33,458 nucleotides of DNA from Chryseobacterium sp. YIM B08800 (GTDB lineage Bacteria > Bacteroidota > Bacteroidia > Flavobacteriales > Weeksellaceae). The first letter of the stretch is position 1, and each line of letters opens with the position of its first letter. Positions 8,302-16,422 of the stretch are shown here, piece by piece. Location of the stretch: assembly GCF_026163565.1 (NCBI RefSeq), contig NZ_JAPDKN010000012.1:1-33458 (forward strand), written 5' to 3'. The translations under genes and the position numbers were made by a program. The notes beneath the pieces were generated by a model that was not told where the DNA came from, did not search any database, and worked only from the letters and a program-made list of their open reading frames with translations.

Positions 8302-9450
8302 TTAAGCTCTCGCAGGTTCTTTTTTAAAATTAGCAATCGTTGTTTTGTACATTTCTTCATAAATAGGAAGAATGTTTTTCAGATCAAATTTTACAGCTTG
8401 TTCTTTAGCATTCATTTTCATTTGTGCCAAAAGTTCATCGTTGCTTAAAAGTTTGATGCAATAATTACTCATTGCTTCTACATTTCCGATTTCTGCTAAA
8501 AATCCGGTTTCGCCCTGAATATTTACTTCAGGAATTCCACCAGCATTTGAGCTGATTACAGGAGTATATGCTGCCATTGCTTCTAAAGCTGCCAAACCGA
8601 AGCTTTCCTGCTCAGAAGGAAGTAAAAATACGTCTGAAAGCTGTAAAATTCGATACAAATCATTTACTTTTCCAAGCAATCTGATTTTTGAAATTAAATC
8701 AGGATTTTCTTCTAAGAATTGATTTACTTTTTCCATATCGGGACCTTCACCGATGATAATCAATTTAGATTTTACTTTCTTTTCAACATTTTTAAAGATT
8801 TGTAAAACTTCATCCACACGTTTTACTGGGCGTAAATTGGAAACGTGAATAAGGATTTTTTCATCCGGATTTGCAAATTGAGTTCTTTGACATTCATTAA
8901 GTTCATCAAGTTCCGAATTATCAATAAAATTAGTGATGACCTGAATTTCTTTTTTGATATTAAAAAACTGTAAGGTATCTTTTTTCAGACTTTCAGAAAC
9001 AGACGTAATTGCATCTGATTGGTTGATCGAAAATTCTACCGCATGTTTATAGCTTGGATGTTGTCCCACTAATGTAATATCTGTTCCGTGAAGTGTGGTT
9101 ACCAAAGGAATGTCATTATTGTCTTCCTTTAACATTTGCTTTGCCGTAAATGCTGCATAAGCATAAGGAATTGCATAATGAGCGTGAAGCAAATCTAATT
9201 TATAAAGATTCACAACGCGATAAATCATCGAACTCAACGCAATATCATAAGGTTGATATTGGAAAAGAGGATAGGTTTGAACATTTACTTTATGAAAGAA
9301 AATATTCGGATTGGTAATATCTAATCTTGCGGGAAGTGCCGAACTGATGAAATGTACTTCATAGCCTTTGTTGGCGAGAGACATCCCTAGTTCTGTTGCC
9401 ACAATTCCGCTTCCGCCGTATGTTGGGTAGCAAAGTATGCCTATTTTCAT
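8302..9450 (-). CDS. bshA: N-acetyl-alpha-D-glucosaminyl L-malate synthase BshA (bacillithiol pathway)
   Basis: The 382-residue GT4-fold glycosyltransferase transfers GlcNAc from UDP-GlcNAc to L-malate, the first step of bacillithiol synthesis in the cytoplasm. The N-terminus MKIGILCYPTYGGSGIVATELG is the BshA signature (UDP-sugar GT-B start). HAHYAIPYAYAA and TTLHGTDITLVG (about residues 95-128) are also family-typical. The retaining-GT EX7E motif is visible in ESFGLAALE (about 280-288). Length fits the family. It lies 67 bp downstream of the GH3 gene on the same strand, with a hairpin in the gap and no TAnnTTTG box, so it is probably at least partly co-transcribed. No bshB or bshC is in the window; in Bacteroidota they are usually elsewhere. 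Confidence 0.92.
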   Translation of the reverse strand: MKIGILCYPTYGGSGIVATELGMSLANKGYEVHFISSALPARLDITNPNIFFHKVNVQTYPLFQYQPYDIALSSMIYRVVNLYKLDLLHAHYAIPYAYAAFTAKQMLKEDNNDIPLVTTLHGTDITLVGQHPSYKHAVEFSINQSDAITSVSESLKKDTLQFFNIKKEIQVITNFIDNSELDELNECQRTQFANPDEKILIHVSNLRPVKRVDEVLQIFKNVEKKVKSKLIIIGEGPDMEKVNQFLEENPDLISKIRLLGKVNDLYRILQLSDVFLLPSEQESFGLAALEAMAAYTPVISSNAGGIPEVNIQGETGFLAEIGNVEAMSNYCIKLLSNDELLAQMKMNAKEQAVKFDLKNILPIYEEMYKTTIANFKKEPARA

Positions 9451-9482
9451 CTGTTAATTTTTTATTTTTTTTTAATTGTCAG

Positions 9483-9507
9483 ATGGAACGCTTAAAAAGC
9501 GTTTCAT
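9483..9507 (-). other. Intercistronic hairpin between the GH3 gene and bshA
   Basis: AACGCTT (9487-9493) and AAGCGTT (9497-9503) form a perfect 7-bp stem with a 3-base loop, extendable outward with one mismatch. It begins 11 bases after the GH3 stop. No T-run follows on the minus strand, so an RNA-stabilising or processing hairpin is likelier than a terminator. Confidence 0.45.
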
Positions 9508-9517
9508 ATGTCTGTTG

Positions 9518-11248
9518 TTATTTTGAAGTGGTGAATTCTGTTGATTTTGAATATTTAAATGGATCTAAAGTTATCCCCATTCCAGGTTTTAATTGGTCAT
9601 TAACTAAAACCGGAAGTTTTCCTGAAATTGTAGTCTTTCCACGAAATGCATCTGCAGTTGCTGTCATAGAATCATCGTTGTTTTCGTAAGAAACCAAAAC
9701 GGTAGAAACTTTAGATAAATCAATATCCTTCAAAGCATAAGCGCTTCCGAAAACATTTAGAATAACATTTTGGTTTTTAGTTAAATCTGCCAATATCTTT
9801 TTAGATTCTCCTGAAATTTTGTAAGGTTTGTAAGCTGTAGAATTATCTTTATGAAAACCAACAATTACTGTAGAATTTGCAGGGATTGTATTGATTTCTG
9901 AAGCTTTTTTAATAATAACTTTAACATCTAATTTTAACCTGTTTTCAAAAGTCTGATAAGGAGCTTCTTCTAATGGAATGTAATAATAAGTTGAATTATA
10001 ATTTAATGGAAGCAGCTTCTTTTCGTCTTTCAATAACGTTAAAGCATTAGAATAAAGATTTTGAACCAGCTTTGTATGCGAATCATTATTGAGGTCGTAG
10101 TTGACGTTTTCAGGATTTTTTGGAGTGTATTGATTTAAGCCTAAAAAATATTTAGTTAAAAGAATTTTCTTTACACTTTCCTCCACTCTCGATTGTGAAA
10201 TTTCTCCTTTATCAATTGCTTTCTGAATGAGTTTTTTACCTTCTGCAACACCTTGTGAAAAAAGCATGATGTCATTTCCTGCTTTAAAAGCTAAAGCATC
10301 CAGTTCGCCCGGTTTGTATTTGTTGGCTACAGCGCCCATGTTTAAGGCATCGGTAATAATTAAACCTTTGTAACCCCATTTGTCTTTTAATAGTCCCGTG
10401 ATAATGTTTTTCGAAATTGAAGCAGGAATTCCTTTTCCAGATTCTAAACTTGGAACGTACAAGTGCGCAACCATCACGCCGCCGATTCCTTTATTCATTA
10501 AAGCTTTGAAAGGCGCTAATTCTATTTTATTTAATCTATCCAAGTTGTGAGAAACTACTGGAAGGTCGAGGTGAGAATCTGTATTGGTATCACCATGTCC
10601 CGGAAAATGTTTGATAGCCGCAAGAATATTGTTGTCTTGTAAACCATTTGCATAAGATAATGCAGATTGGGTCACATTAGAAACTTCAGAACCGAAACTT
10701 CTGTTCCCGATAATCGGATTATTTGGATTGGTATTGACGTCAACAACAGGTGCGAAATCCCAGTTGATTCCCATTCTTTTGCAGTCTTCAGCGATTTTCG
10801 CAGCCATCTTATAAATAAGATTTTTATCCTGTATAGCACCCAATGTCATTGCCCACGGAAATTTGTGAGCGGTGTTGATTCTTTGGTAGAGTCCCCATTC
10901 TGCATCCATTCCGATCATTAACGGGACTTTTGATTTTTGTTGAAACTCATTTACCAAATTAATTTCTCTTGCTGCGTCATCCTGCATCAGAATTAATCCG
11001 CCGATTTTATCGTTTATAACAATGTTTCTTATTTGGTTGATGTGGCTTTCGTCTTTATTGGTATAAAGCGCTACAATAAAAAGCTGACCCAGTTTTTCAT
11101 CCTGTGAAAGACTGTTGTAAGTTTGGTTGACCCATTCTCTTGCTTTTTTGAGGTCTTGCTTTGAAATATCCTTTGGCTGATATTGCGCCGAAATATTTAC
11201 ACTGAATAAAACGGTAATTAAGAGAAAATTAAAAACTAATTTCTTCAT
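9518..11248 (-). CDS. Glycoside hydrolase family 3 beta-N-acetylhexosaminidase (NagZ-like), secreted
   Basis: The 576-residue exported enzyme has a signal peptide (residues 1-22, ending NISAQ). The GH3 N-terminal barrel follows. It includes the NagZ-type loop KHFPGHGDTNTDSHLDLPVV (about residues 210-229), whose His is the unusual acid/base residue of bacterial GH3 N-acetylglucosaminidases. The nucleophile Asp is in GLIITDALNMGAV (about 299). After the barrel comes a second alpha/beta domain (about 390-560, including LKDEKKLLPL and TVIVGFHKDN), as in two-domain GH3 proteins; the single-domain Gram-negative NagZ lacks it. The likely role is removing GlcNAc from peptidoglycan fragments or chitin-type oligomers in the periplasm or at the surface. 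A -7 box TATTTTTG lies upstream on the minus strand. Enzyme class is firm; the natural substrate is inferred. Confidence 0.88.
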   Translation of the reverse strand: MKKLVFNFLLITVLFSVNISAQYQPKDISKQDLKKAREWVNQTYNSLSQDEKLGQLFIVALYTNKDESHINQIRNIVINDKIGGLILMQDDAAREINLVNEFQQKSKVPLMIGMDAEWGLYQRINTAHKFPWAMTLGAIQDKNLIYKMAAKIAEDCKRMGINWDFAPVVDVNTNPNNPIIGNRSFGSEVSNVTQSALSYANGLQDNNILAAIKHFPGHGDTNTDSHLDLPVVSHNLDRLNKIELAPFKALMNKGIGGVMVAHLYVPSLESGKGIPASISKNIITGLLKDKWGYKGLIITDALNMGAVANKYKPGELDALAFKAGNDIMLFSQGVAEGKKLIQKAIDKGEISQSRVEESVKKILLTKYFLGLNQYTPKNPENVNYDLNNDSHTKLVQNLYSNALTLLKDEKKLLPLNYNSTYYYIPLEEAPYQTFENRLKLDVKVIIKKASEINTIPANSTVIVGFHKDNSTAYKPYKISGESKKILADLTKNQNVILNVFGSAYALKDIDLSKVSTVLVSYENNDDSMTATADAFRGKTTISGKLPVLVNDQLKPGMGITLDPFKYSKSTEFTTSK

Positions 11249-11264
11249 GATTTTTGAATATGAA

Positions 11265-11272
11265 CAAAAATA
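11265..11272 (-). promoter_or_regulatory. -7 box for the GH3-bshA unit
   Basis: The minus strand reads TATTTTTG, an exact TAnnTTTG match, 17 bases before the start codon at 11248. No good -33 TTG is visible at standard spacing. Confidence 0.45.
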
Positions 11273-11360
11273 CGATTAAAAAAATCATGAATACTAAAGT
11301 TTTTGTGATTTTTGGTATATGTTTTGATTCCGCCATTAGTAATATTAAAACTTATTTAAA

Positions 11361-11876
11361 ATGAAAAAAATTATTCCATTTTTAATGCTTGCATTTGTCA
11401 GTGTATTTACTGTTAGTTGCGATAATGATGATGATAATGTACAGTATGTAGATAACGACACTGTTGCAGGAGTTATAGAGATTACTAGAAGTTTCCAATA
11501 TAATAGTGCTACAGATCAACATTATATTAATCAATCAATCAGCATATTACCTTCTGATATGGTTTTAGTATATAGATTAAAAGATCTTTCCGGAAGTAAT
11601 AATGTTTGGGAACAAATTCCTAAAACTATTTACCTGAACAATGGTAACGAATTAGATTATGATTTTGATTTTACTAAAAATGATGTACAAATCTATATTG
11701 GAGGAACTTATGATGTGACGACTACGCCAATTTACTATAATAATCAAAAATTCAGAATTGTTTTAGTTCCTGCAGATATTGTAAATAAAGGTGCTAAAGC
11801 TCCGGTTGATTACAGCGACTATAATGCAGTTATCAAGTATTTTAAAATTAACGATTCAAAAGTTACGAAATACTAA
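11361..11876 (+). CDS. Small secreted lipoprotein of unknown function
   Basis: The 171-residue protein has a lipoprotein signal peptide ending in the lipobox VSC (Cys at residue 20). An acidic DNDDDN stretch follows, of the kind that directs surface export of lipoproteins in Bacteroidota. The mature part is beta-rich and aromatic (ITRSFQYNSATDQHY, VLVYRLKDLSG, NVWEQIPKTIYLN, FRIVLVPADIV). I cannot assign it to a named domain with certainty, though it resembles small collagen-like or immunoglobulin-like lipoproteins annotated as hypothetical. It is transcribed alone, divergent from the GH3 gene and convergent with ribA, and ends at a strong bidirectional terminator. Confidence 0.75.
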   Translation: MKKIIPFLMLAFVSVFTVSCDNDDDNVQYVDNDTVAGVIEITRSFQYNSATDQHYINQSISILPSDMVLVYRLKDLSGSNNVWEQIPKTIYLNNGNELDYDFDFTKNDVQIYIGGTYDVTTTPIYYNNQKFRIVLVPADIVNKGAKAPVDYSDYNAVIKYFKINDSKVTKY

Positions 11877-11907
11877 ATCAAGCAGAATCTTTTCAAATTT
11901 TTATAAT

Positions 11908-11944
11908 AAAAAAGCGCCGGAAATTTATTTTTCGGCGCTTTTGA
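11908..11944. terminator. Bidirectional terminator between the lipoprotein gene and ribA
   Basis: AAAGCGCCG (11911-11919) pairs perfectly with CGGCGCTTT (11933-11941), and A/T runs flank both sides. It serves the plus-strand lipoprotein gene and the convergent minus-strand run ending in ribA. Confidence 0.85.
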
Positions 11945-11960
11945 TTTATTTGTTTTTTAA

Positions 11961-12554
11961 TTATTTCTGATCATCTAAAAAATGACCGAAAAAATCTTTT
12001 TTTGTCTGTAAGTATTCTTTACTGTTTTCATTTGCAGGAATTTGCAACGGAACTCTCGAGTTGAGGTTGATGTTGCTTTCCTTTACAAATTTTACCTTTT
12101 CCGGATTGTTGGTTAAAAGGTTGATATTTTCTATTTTCAGTTGATTTAGAATTTCGATAGCGATACCAAAATTTCGGTCATCGGCAGGTAATCCTAATTC
12201 CAGATTTGCCTGTACGGTATCAAAACCTTTTTCCTGAAGAGAATATGCTTTAAGTTTATTGATGATTCCGATGTTTCTGCCTTCCTGACGAAGATAAATG
12301 ATGAGTCCGCCATTTTCATGCATATATTTCATTGCTGCATCAAGCTGTTGACCACATTCGCATTTTTTTGAATGGAAAACTTCTCCGGTAATACATTCAG
12401 AATGAAAACGTACATTAACAGGCTGAGAAAAATCTGTATTTTCTGCGATTACTGCCATGTGTGGCATCCAGTCATTTTCATCTTCCGAGAAAGCGATCAT
12501 TCGGAAATTACCGTGCTCTGTAGGAACATTAGCTTCCGCCTGAATTTTAATCAT
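11961..12554 (-). CDS. ribA: GTP cyclohydrolase II (riboflavin synthesis)
   Basis: The 197-residue protein hydrolyses GTP to 2,5-diamino-6-ribosylamino-4(3H)-pyrimidinone 5'-phosphate, formate and diphosphate, the first step of riboflavin synthesis. The zinc ligands Cys54, Cys65 and Cys67 are seen in ECITGEVFHSKKCECG, at the same spacing as in the E. coli enzyme. The substrate loop LRQEGRNIGIINKLKAYSLQ (about residues 93-112) and the DTVQANLELGLPADDRNFG block complete the active site. It is the stand-alone form, without the RibB domain found in bifunctional proteins. It lies 13 bp after a lipoprotein gene, at the end of a long envelope operon, and is followed by a strong terminator. Confidence 0.95.
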   Translation of the reverse strand: MIKIQAEANVPTEHGNFRMIAFSEDENDWMPHMAVIAENTDFSQPVNVRFHSECITGEVFHSKKCECGQQLDAAMKYMHENGGLIIYLRQEGRNIGIINKLKAYSLQEKGFDTVQANLELGLPADDRNFGIAIEILNQLKIENINLLTNNPEKVKFVKESNINLNSRVPLQIPANENSKEYLQTKKDFFGHFLDDQK

Positions 12555-12567
12555 TGAATTGTTTTGT

Positions 12568-13017
12568 TTATTTTTTTCCGTTTACAGAATCTTCTATTAC
12601 GGTAATATTAGTTTTGAGTCTTACCAAATATCTGTTTAATACTTCATCTTCATCTTTCTTAAGGTATTTTCTTAATTTTTGGATGTTTTTGTAAGATTTT
12701 TCCAGATTTTTAATGGTCTTGTTTTTACCTGAATTATTCCCTGCAGCTATTGCATACAGATAATTTTGAAGCGTGTACTTTAAGGTAATTACTTCATCAT
12801 TTACAGCAGTATTGGTAAATTTAGGAAAAGTAGAAATCAGATTAGTGATCTCTGAGGCATTTACATTTTCGGTAATATTGATGCTTATACTTTTTGAATC
12901 TTCAGAATCAGATTTTGTCTCACTTGAGAATGTGTTTGATAAAGGCGATAAATTCAGCTTTTCAGTGGCACAAGAAGTGATTAATAAAAGTATTCCAAGA
13001 AAAAGTAGTCGTCTCAT
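12568..13017 (-). CDS. Lipoprotein of unknown function
   Basis: The 149-residue protein has a lipoprotein signal peptide with lipobox TSC (Cys about residue 16). A Ser/Asp/Glu-rich linker (about 25-50) follows, then a helical, Lys-rich C-terminal half (KNKTIKNLEKSYKNIQKLRKYLKKDEDEVLNRYL). I recognise no named domain. Its ATG overlaps the stop of the DUF4254 gene (ATGA, 13014-13017), so the two are translationally coupled. Ribosomes that finish it lie 13 bp from ribA. It probably acts at the inner face of the outer membrane or in the periplasm. Confidence 0.75.
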   Translation of the reverse strand: MRRLLFLGILLLITSCATEKLNLSPLSNTFSSETKSDSEDSKSISINITENVNASEITNLISTFPKFTNTAVNDEVITLKYTLQNYLYAIAAGNNSGKNKTIKNLEKSYKNIQKLRKYLKKDEDEVLNRYLVRLKTNITVIEDSVNGKK

Positions 13018-13625
13018 TTTTGCTCCTTTTGGTAAAGGATTGGGTTAAGACTTTCATCGTTGTACATTTTCATTTGTTTGTACACTTTCATCTTAACATC
13101 ACCGTTTTCAATATCTGTAAGTAATTGAATAATTGAAGTCGACAAGTCTTCTTTCTGAGTAAGCAATACGTCTAGTTTTGCCTGGCAATTTTGACGATGC
13201 TCTTCAGAAGCAGATTCTCTGTTAGCTTCCAGCGACATATGATAAACCTTTAATGCCAAAATAGATAATCTGTCAACAGCCCAGGCTGGAGTTTCTGTAT
13301 TTATTTTTGCATCAGATTTAGGAGTAATATTTTTATATTTATCTAAAAACCAACTGTCTATAAATTCAACCAAATCAGTTCTTTTTTGATTTGAAGAATC
13401 TATAGTTCTCTTTAATTGAAGAGCATCAACAGGGTCTATGTTTTCATCTCTAATAATATCTTCCAAATGCCATTGAACGGTATCAATCCAGTTTTTAGCA
13501 TACAAAATCCGTTCCAAACTGTCTGTTTCAAAAGGATTTTTCACAGGTGTCTCAACGCTGTCTAATACATGATAGTCTTCAATTGATTGGTTGAAGATCT
13601 TCCAGGCAGTATCGGTGAAATTCAT
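13014..13625 (-). CDS. DUF4254 family protein
   Basis: The 203-residue, mainly helical protein fits DUF4254. It starts with FTDTAWKIFNQSIEDYH and contains NPFETDSLERILYAKNWIDTVQWHLEDIIRD, where the YAKNWIDTVQWHLED block is the best-conserved part. Further along is TPAWAVDRLSILALKVYHM. It has no signal peptide or transmembrane segment, so it is probably cytoplasmic. The family is found in Bacteroidota and a few other phyla and often lies near LPS or envelope genes; its biochemical role is not established. It sits 16 bp after tatA and overlaps the following lipoprotein gene by 4 bp. Confidence 0.85.
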   Translation of the reverse strand: MNFTDTAWKIFNQSIEDYHVLDSVETPVKNPFETDSLERILYAKNWIDTVQWHLEDIIRDENIDPVDALQLKRTIDSSNQKRTDLVEFIDSWFLDKYKNITPKSDAKINTETPAWAVDRLSILALKVYHMSLEANRESASEEHRQNCQAKLDVLLTQKEDLSTSIIQLLTDIENGDVKMKVYKQMKMYNDESLNPILYQKEQK

Positions 13626-13641
13626 TGAAATGAAGAATTAT

Positions 13642-13857
13642 TTAGTTGCTGTTTGAATTATTGTTTGAAGGATTATTCTCCGTAGTTTTTGCTTCCGGTT
13701 TGTCTTCTTCTTTAATAGCATCTTTAAATTCTTTAATTCCAGAACCCATCCCTCTCATCAATTCAGGGATTTTTTTACCTCCGAAAAGTAATAAAAGTAA
13801 TATAGCAACGATAAGGATGTGTTGCCAAGATAAGGCTAGTATTGTTAATGTATACAT
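13642..13857 (-). CDS. tatA: Twin-arginine translocase subunit TatA/TatE
   Basis: The 71-residue protein has the TatA plan. A short N-terminus leads into one transmembrane helix (about residues 8-24, WQHILIVAILLLLLFGG). The FGGKKIPELMRGMGSGIKEFKDAI amphipathic helix follows, with the conserved FGxKKxPEL hinge, and then an acidic, Asn-rich tail. TatA forms the pore of the Sec-independent pathway that exports folded proteins; TatC is not in the window. It lies 31 bp after the EnvC-like gene and 16 bp before DUF4254. This EnvC-like/TatA/DUF4254 order recurs in Flavobacteriia, in my recollection. Confidence 0.93.
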   Translation of the reverse strand: MYTLTILALSWQHILIVAILLLLLFGGKKIPELMRGMGSGIKEFKDAIKEEDKPEAKTTENNPSNNNSNSN

Positions 13858-13888
13858 TTCTTAAAATTTTTGCAAAGTTAATCTTTTT

Positions 13889-15448
13889 TTAATACGAAAC
13901 CCAACCTAAAGGGTCAACTGCATTATTTCCATTCCATATCTGGAAATCAAGTGTGTAAGTACCGTCAAAATCCTGAGCAACTGCGCCTACTACGGTTCCT
14001 GCAGAAACCTGTTGGTTCTTAGAAACTGTTGTGCTGCTTAGATTTGAATAAATGGTAAAATAATCACCATGTTTTATCATTACCGTTCTTGTACCATCTG
14101 CCGAAGGAATTACCTGAGATACTACTCCCGGGAAAACGGCTCTTGCAGAAGTACCTTTTGCCACGGATATTTTAATACCGTTATTTTCTTCCCAAATCGA
14201 TTTAAAGACCGGATGTTGCTGTCTTCCGAATCTATGGGTGATTGTTCCTTGCGCCGGCATAGAAATTCTTCCTTTGTTTGAAACAAAATTACTTCCCGCA
14301 GCTGGAGCAGATACACCATAATTGGTCATTGCTTTTGTTTCAGCCGCTTTTTTATCGCTTTCTTTTTTCTTTTCTAAAGCTTCTTCTGCAGCTTTCGCAG
14401 CGTTTAGTTTTGCTGTGGCTTCTTTAGCTCGCAATGTAGCTTCTTCAGATGCTTTTTTAGCAGCAATTTTTCGGGCTTCATCTTTTGCACTAGCCTCGCT
14501 TCTTGCTGCCTCTTCATTTCTTTTTCTTTCTTCTTCTTCTCTTTTAGCTACTAAATCTGCAGCTTTTTTTGCTTCGGCTTCGGCTAATTTTCTTTCTTTT
14601 TCCAAAGCTTCAGCACGAGCTTTTGCTTCAGCTTCAATTCTTGCTTTTTCTCTGTCTGCAGCTAGTTTCGCCAAACGGATTTTTTCTGCTTCTGCTTTTC
14701 TTCTGCTTTCTTCCTCAGCTTTTGCAATTCTTATTTCTTCAGCAATAATGGCTCTTATTTGTCCTTCTAAAGCTTTAGACTGAGCTTGCTTTTGTCTAAG
14801 ATCTGCAGTAAGTTTAGTTTCATTTTTCTTGAAATCTGTTACCAACTGTTCTTTCTGAGTACGCTCAACACTAATAGTAGTTAAATCTTTTTTCTGATTG
14901 GCTAATAAATTTTCTTTTTCATTTGCTGATCTCTTTTTCTGCTCAATAGACTTTTTAAGCGCAACCGCAGCCGTTGTTATTTCAGCAGCTTTTTTATCTT
15001 GGTAATCAGAATATTGTTTTAAATATTGTACTCTTCGTAAAGCTTCTCCCAAACTTTTAGATGAAAGAATGAAGGTTACTTTATTTTGTACTCCTTTATT
15101 TTTATAAGCATTTACCAAAACTTGAGCATAGTTTTTTCTTAAAACAGCAAGCTCTCGGTTTTGTCTGTTGATTTCCAGCTGACGAAGATATATTTCATCT
15201 TCAATAAATCTTTTTTCTTTTTGCGTATTATTATAAACCTTTTCTCTAAGCGCTAATTTTTTATTAACGTTATTCAAATATGAGATAGACAATTTAGATT
15301 CGTTTCTTGTTTTTGCCAAATCTGAATTTATCTGAGATATCTGTTTTTTTAGATCAGCATTTTGCTTTTGCAATTGTTCTTTGGTTTGTTGACCATATTG
15401 TAAACCGAACAGCAAAATGCCTATTAAAAAGCTAATTTTTTTAATCAT
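13889..15448 (-). CDS. EnvC-like murein hydrolase activator (degenerate M23/LytM domain)
   Basis: The 519-residue exported protein has a signal peptide (ending QYGQQ, about residue 20). A long coiled coil follows (about 20-250), then a region very rich in Ala, Lys and Glu (about 250-370), and a C-terminal LytM/M23 domain (about 395-519). In active M23 peptidases the first motif holds HxxxD and the last HxH. Here the corresponding stretches read NNGIKISV and LDFQIWN, so the zinc ligands Asp and His are missing. This is the pattern of EnvC/NlpD-type activators, which switch on cell-wall amidases at division through FtsEX. The upstream DUF4292 gene overlaps its start by 4 bp. Role inferred from architecture and missing ligands. 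Confidence 0.88.
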   Translation of the reverse strand: MIKKISFLIGILLFGLQYGQQTKEQLQKQNADLKKQISQINSDLAKTRNESKLSISYLNNVNKKLALREKVYNNTQKEKRFIEDEIYLRQLEINRQNRELAVLRKNYAQVLVNAYKNKGVQNKVTFILSSKSLGEALRRVQYLKQYSDYQDKKAAEITTAAVALKKSIEQKKRSANEKENLLANQKKDLTTISVERTQKEQLVTDFKKNETKLTADLRQKQAQSKALEGQIRAIIAEEIRIAKAEEESRRKAEAEKIRLAKLAADREKARIEAEAKARAEALEKERKLAEAEAKKAADLVAKREEEERKRNEEAARSEASAKDEARKIAAKKASEEATLRAKEATAKLNAAKAAEEALEKKKESDKKAAETKAMTNYGVSAPAAGSNFVSNKGRISMPAQGTITHRFGRQQHPVFKSIWEENNGIKISVAKGTSARAVFPGVVSQVIPSADGTRTVMIKHGDYFTIYSNLSSTTVSKNQQVSAGTVVGAVAQDFDGTYTLDFQIWNGNNAVDPLGWVSY

Positions 15449-16287
15449 TTAATATCAATTTTCTTATAATTGGCTGGAACAGAATAAGGTGTTTCCATCC
15501 TCGAAAAGTCAAATTTCGTGTTTTCCAATAAAATCTGGCTTGTTTTAGAACCTTTTATAATTATTTTAACATTTTTTGGTAGCTTCACTTCATTCGGAAA
15601 GGTCTCCCAGTTTTCATATACGATTTCAATAGCATCATTGGATTTTACATCTTGCAATTTTACCCAATTTAAATTGAAATCTTCGGTGTACTGCATTTCT
15701 ACTTTGTATTCTCTTGTAACTTCGTCGGTAACGATCTTCTGGTTTGTAATGGAGGTCAACTGGTAACCTTCAGAGTTTTTCACAATTCTTGAATTACTGT
15801 TGGTGATGTGCATAAATGTACGCCCCATCAAGAGTTTTTCTAAAGTTTTATAATCAATAAAATTAACATTCAAAAGGTTATTGAGATAATCAAAATCTGA
15901 ATCTATATAATTTTTATTGTATTTATCCATTGCTTTAATACCTTCCGGAGTAATAATGGCTCTTGCCGCAGGAATAATTAAAAATGAAATATTAGACCAT
16001 ATTTTTTTGTCACTTTCGATGTAGATTGTTGCATCAAGCGGACTTACTCTTAAATCACTGGCTGTAATTTTGCTGCTGATTTTTACATGTTCAAACTTAG
16101 GATGTAACAATATTTTTTCATAAAAAGTCAAACGATCCTGAATGTTTTTGGCATCTTTAGGATCACTTTTATCTGAATTTTGTACCTGGATGCTGTCGTT
16201 CTCAGAAGAATTCTGATGAAGAGCTTTTCTGCTTTTGCAGGAAACTACAGTCAGTGTAATAATCAGGAAGATAGCCCAGTTTTTCAT
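15445..16287 (-). CDS. DUF4292 family lipoprotein
   Basis: The 280-residue protein has a lipoprotein signal peptide with lipobox VSC (Cys17). DUF4292 follows: a beta-rich fold like those of LolA/LolB carriers, with strands such as VKISSKITASDLRVSPLDATIYIESDKKIWSNISF (about residues 68-102) and later VEMQYTEDFNLNWVKLQDV and PNEVKLPKNVKIIIKG. It therefore may handle hydrophobic envelope cargo, but that rests on fold resemblance only. Its stop overlaps the start of the EnvC-like gene (13889-15448) by 4 bp, so the two are translationally coupled. A hairpin and 135 bp separate it from the upstream nucleotidyltransferase gene, so it may have its own promoter. Confidence 0.82.
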   Translation of the reverse strand: MKNWAIFLIITLTVVSCKSRKALHQNSSENDSIQVQNSDKSDPKDAKNIQDRLTFYEKILLHPKFEHVKISSKITASDLRVSPLDATIYIESDKKIWSNISFLIIPAARAIITPEGIKAMDKYNKNYIDSDFDYLNNLLNVNFIDYKTLEKLLMGRTFMHITNSNSRIVKNSEGYQLTSITNQKIVTDEVTREYKVEMQYTEDFNLNWVKLQDVKSNDAIEIVYENWETFPNEVKLPKNVKIIIKGSKTSQILLENTKFDFSRMETPYSVPANYKKIDIK

Positions 16288-16371
16288 GTGATGTTTTATT
16301 GTTTTTTAGCGAATGTAATCTTTTCGATTTTATTTGCAGATTTTTAGTAACCTTTTGCAATATTAACGCCA

Positions 16372-16398
16372 AACCACACAAAATGTTATTGTGTGGTT
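16372..16398 (-). terminator. Hairpin after the nucleotidyltransferase gene
   Basis: AACCACACAA (16372-16381) pairs perfectly over 10 bp with TTGTGTGGTT (16389-16398), 24 bases past the stop at 16423. Only a short T stretch follows on the minus strand, so termination may be partial and allow readthrough to the DUF4292 gene. Confidence 0.55.
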
Positions 16399-16422
16399 CT
16401 CTCAACGTTATTTTATTTAAAT

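Noticed and set aside
14322..14783. Long Ala/Ser-rich open frame on the plus strand opposite the EnvC-like gene
   Set aside because: It is the antisense of the Ala/Lys/Glu-rich segment; low-complexity coding DNA often leaves the opposite strand open. No start signals or domain.
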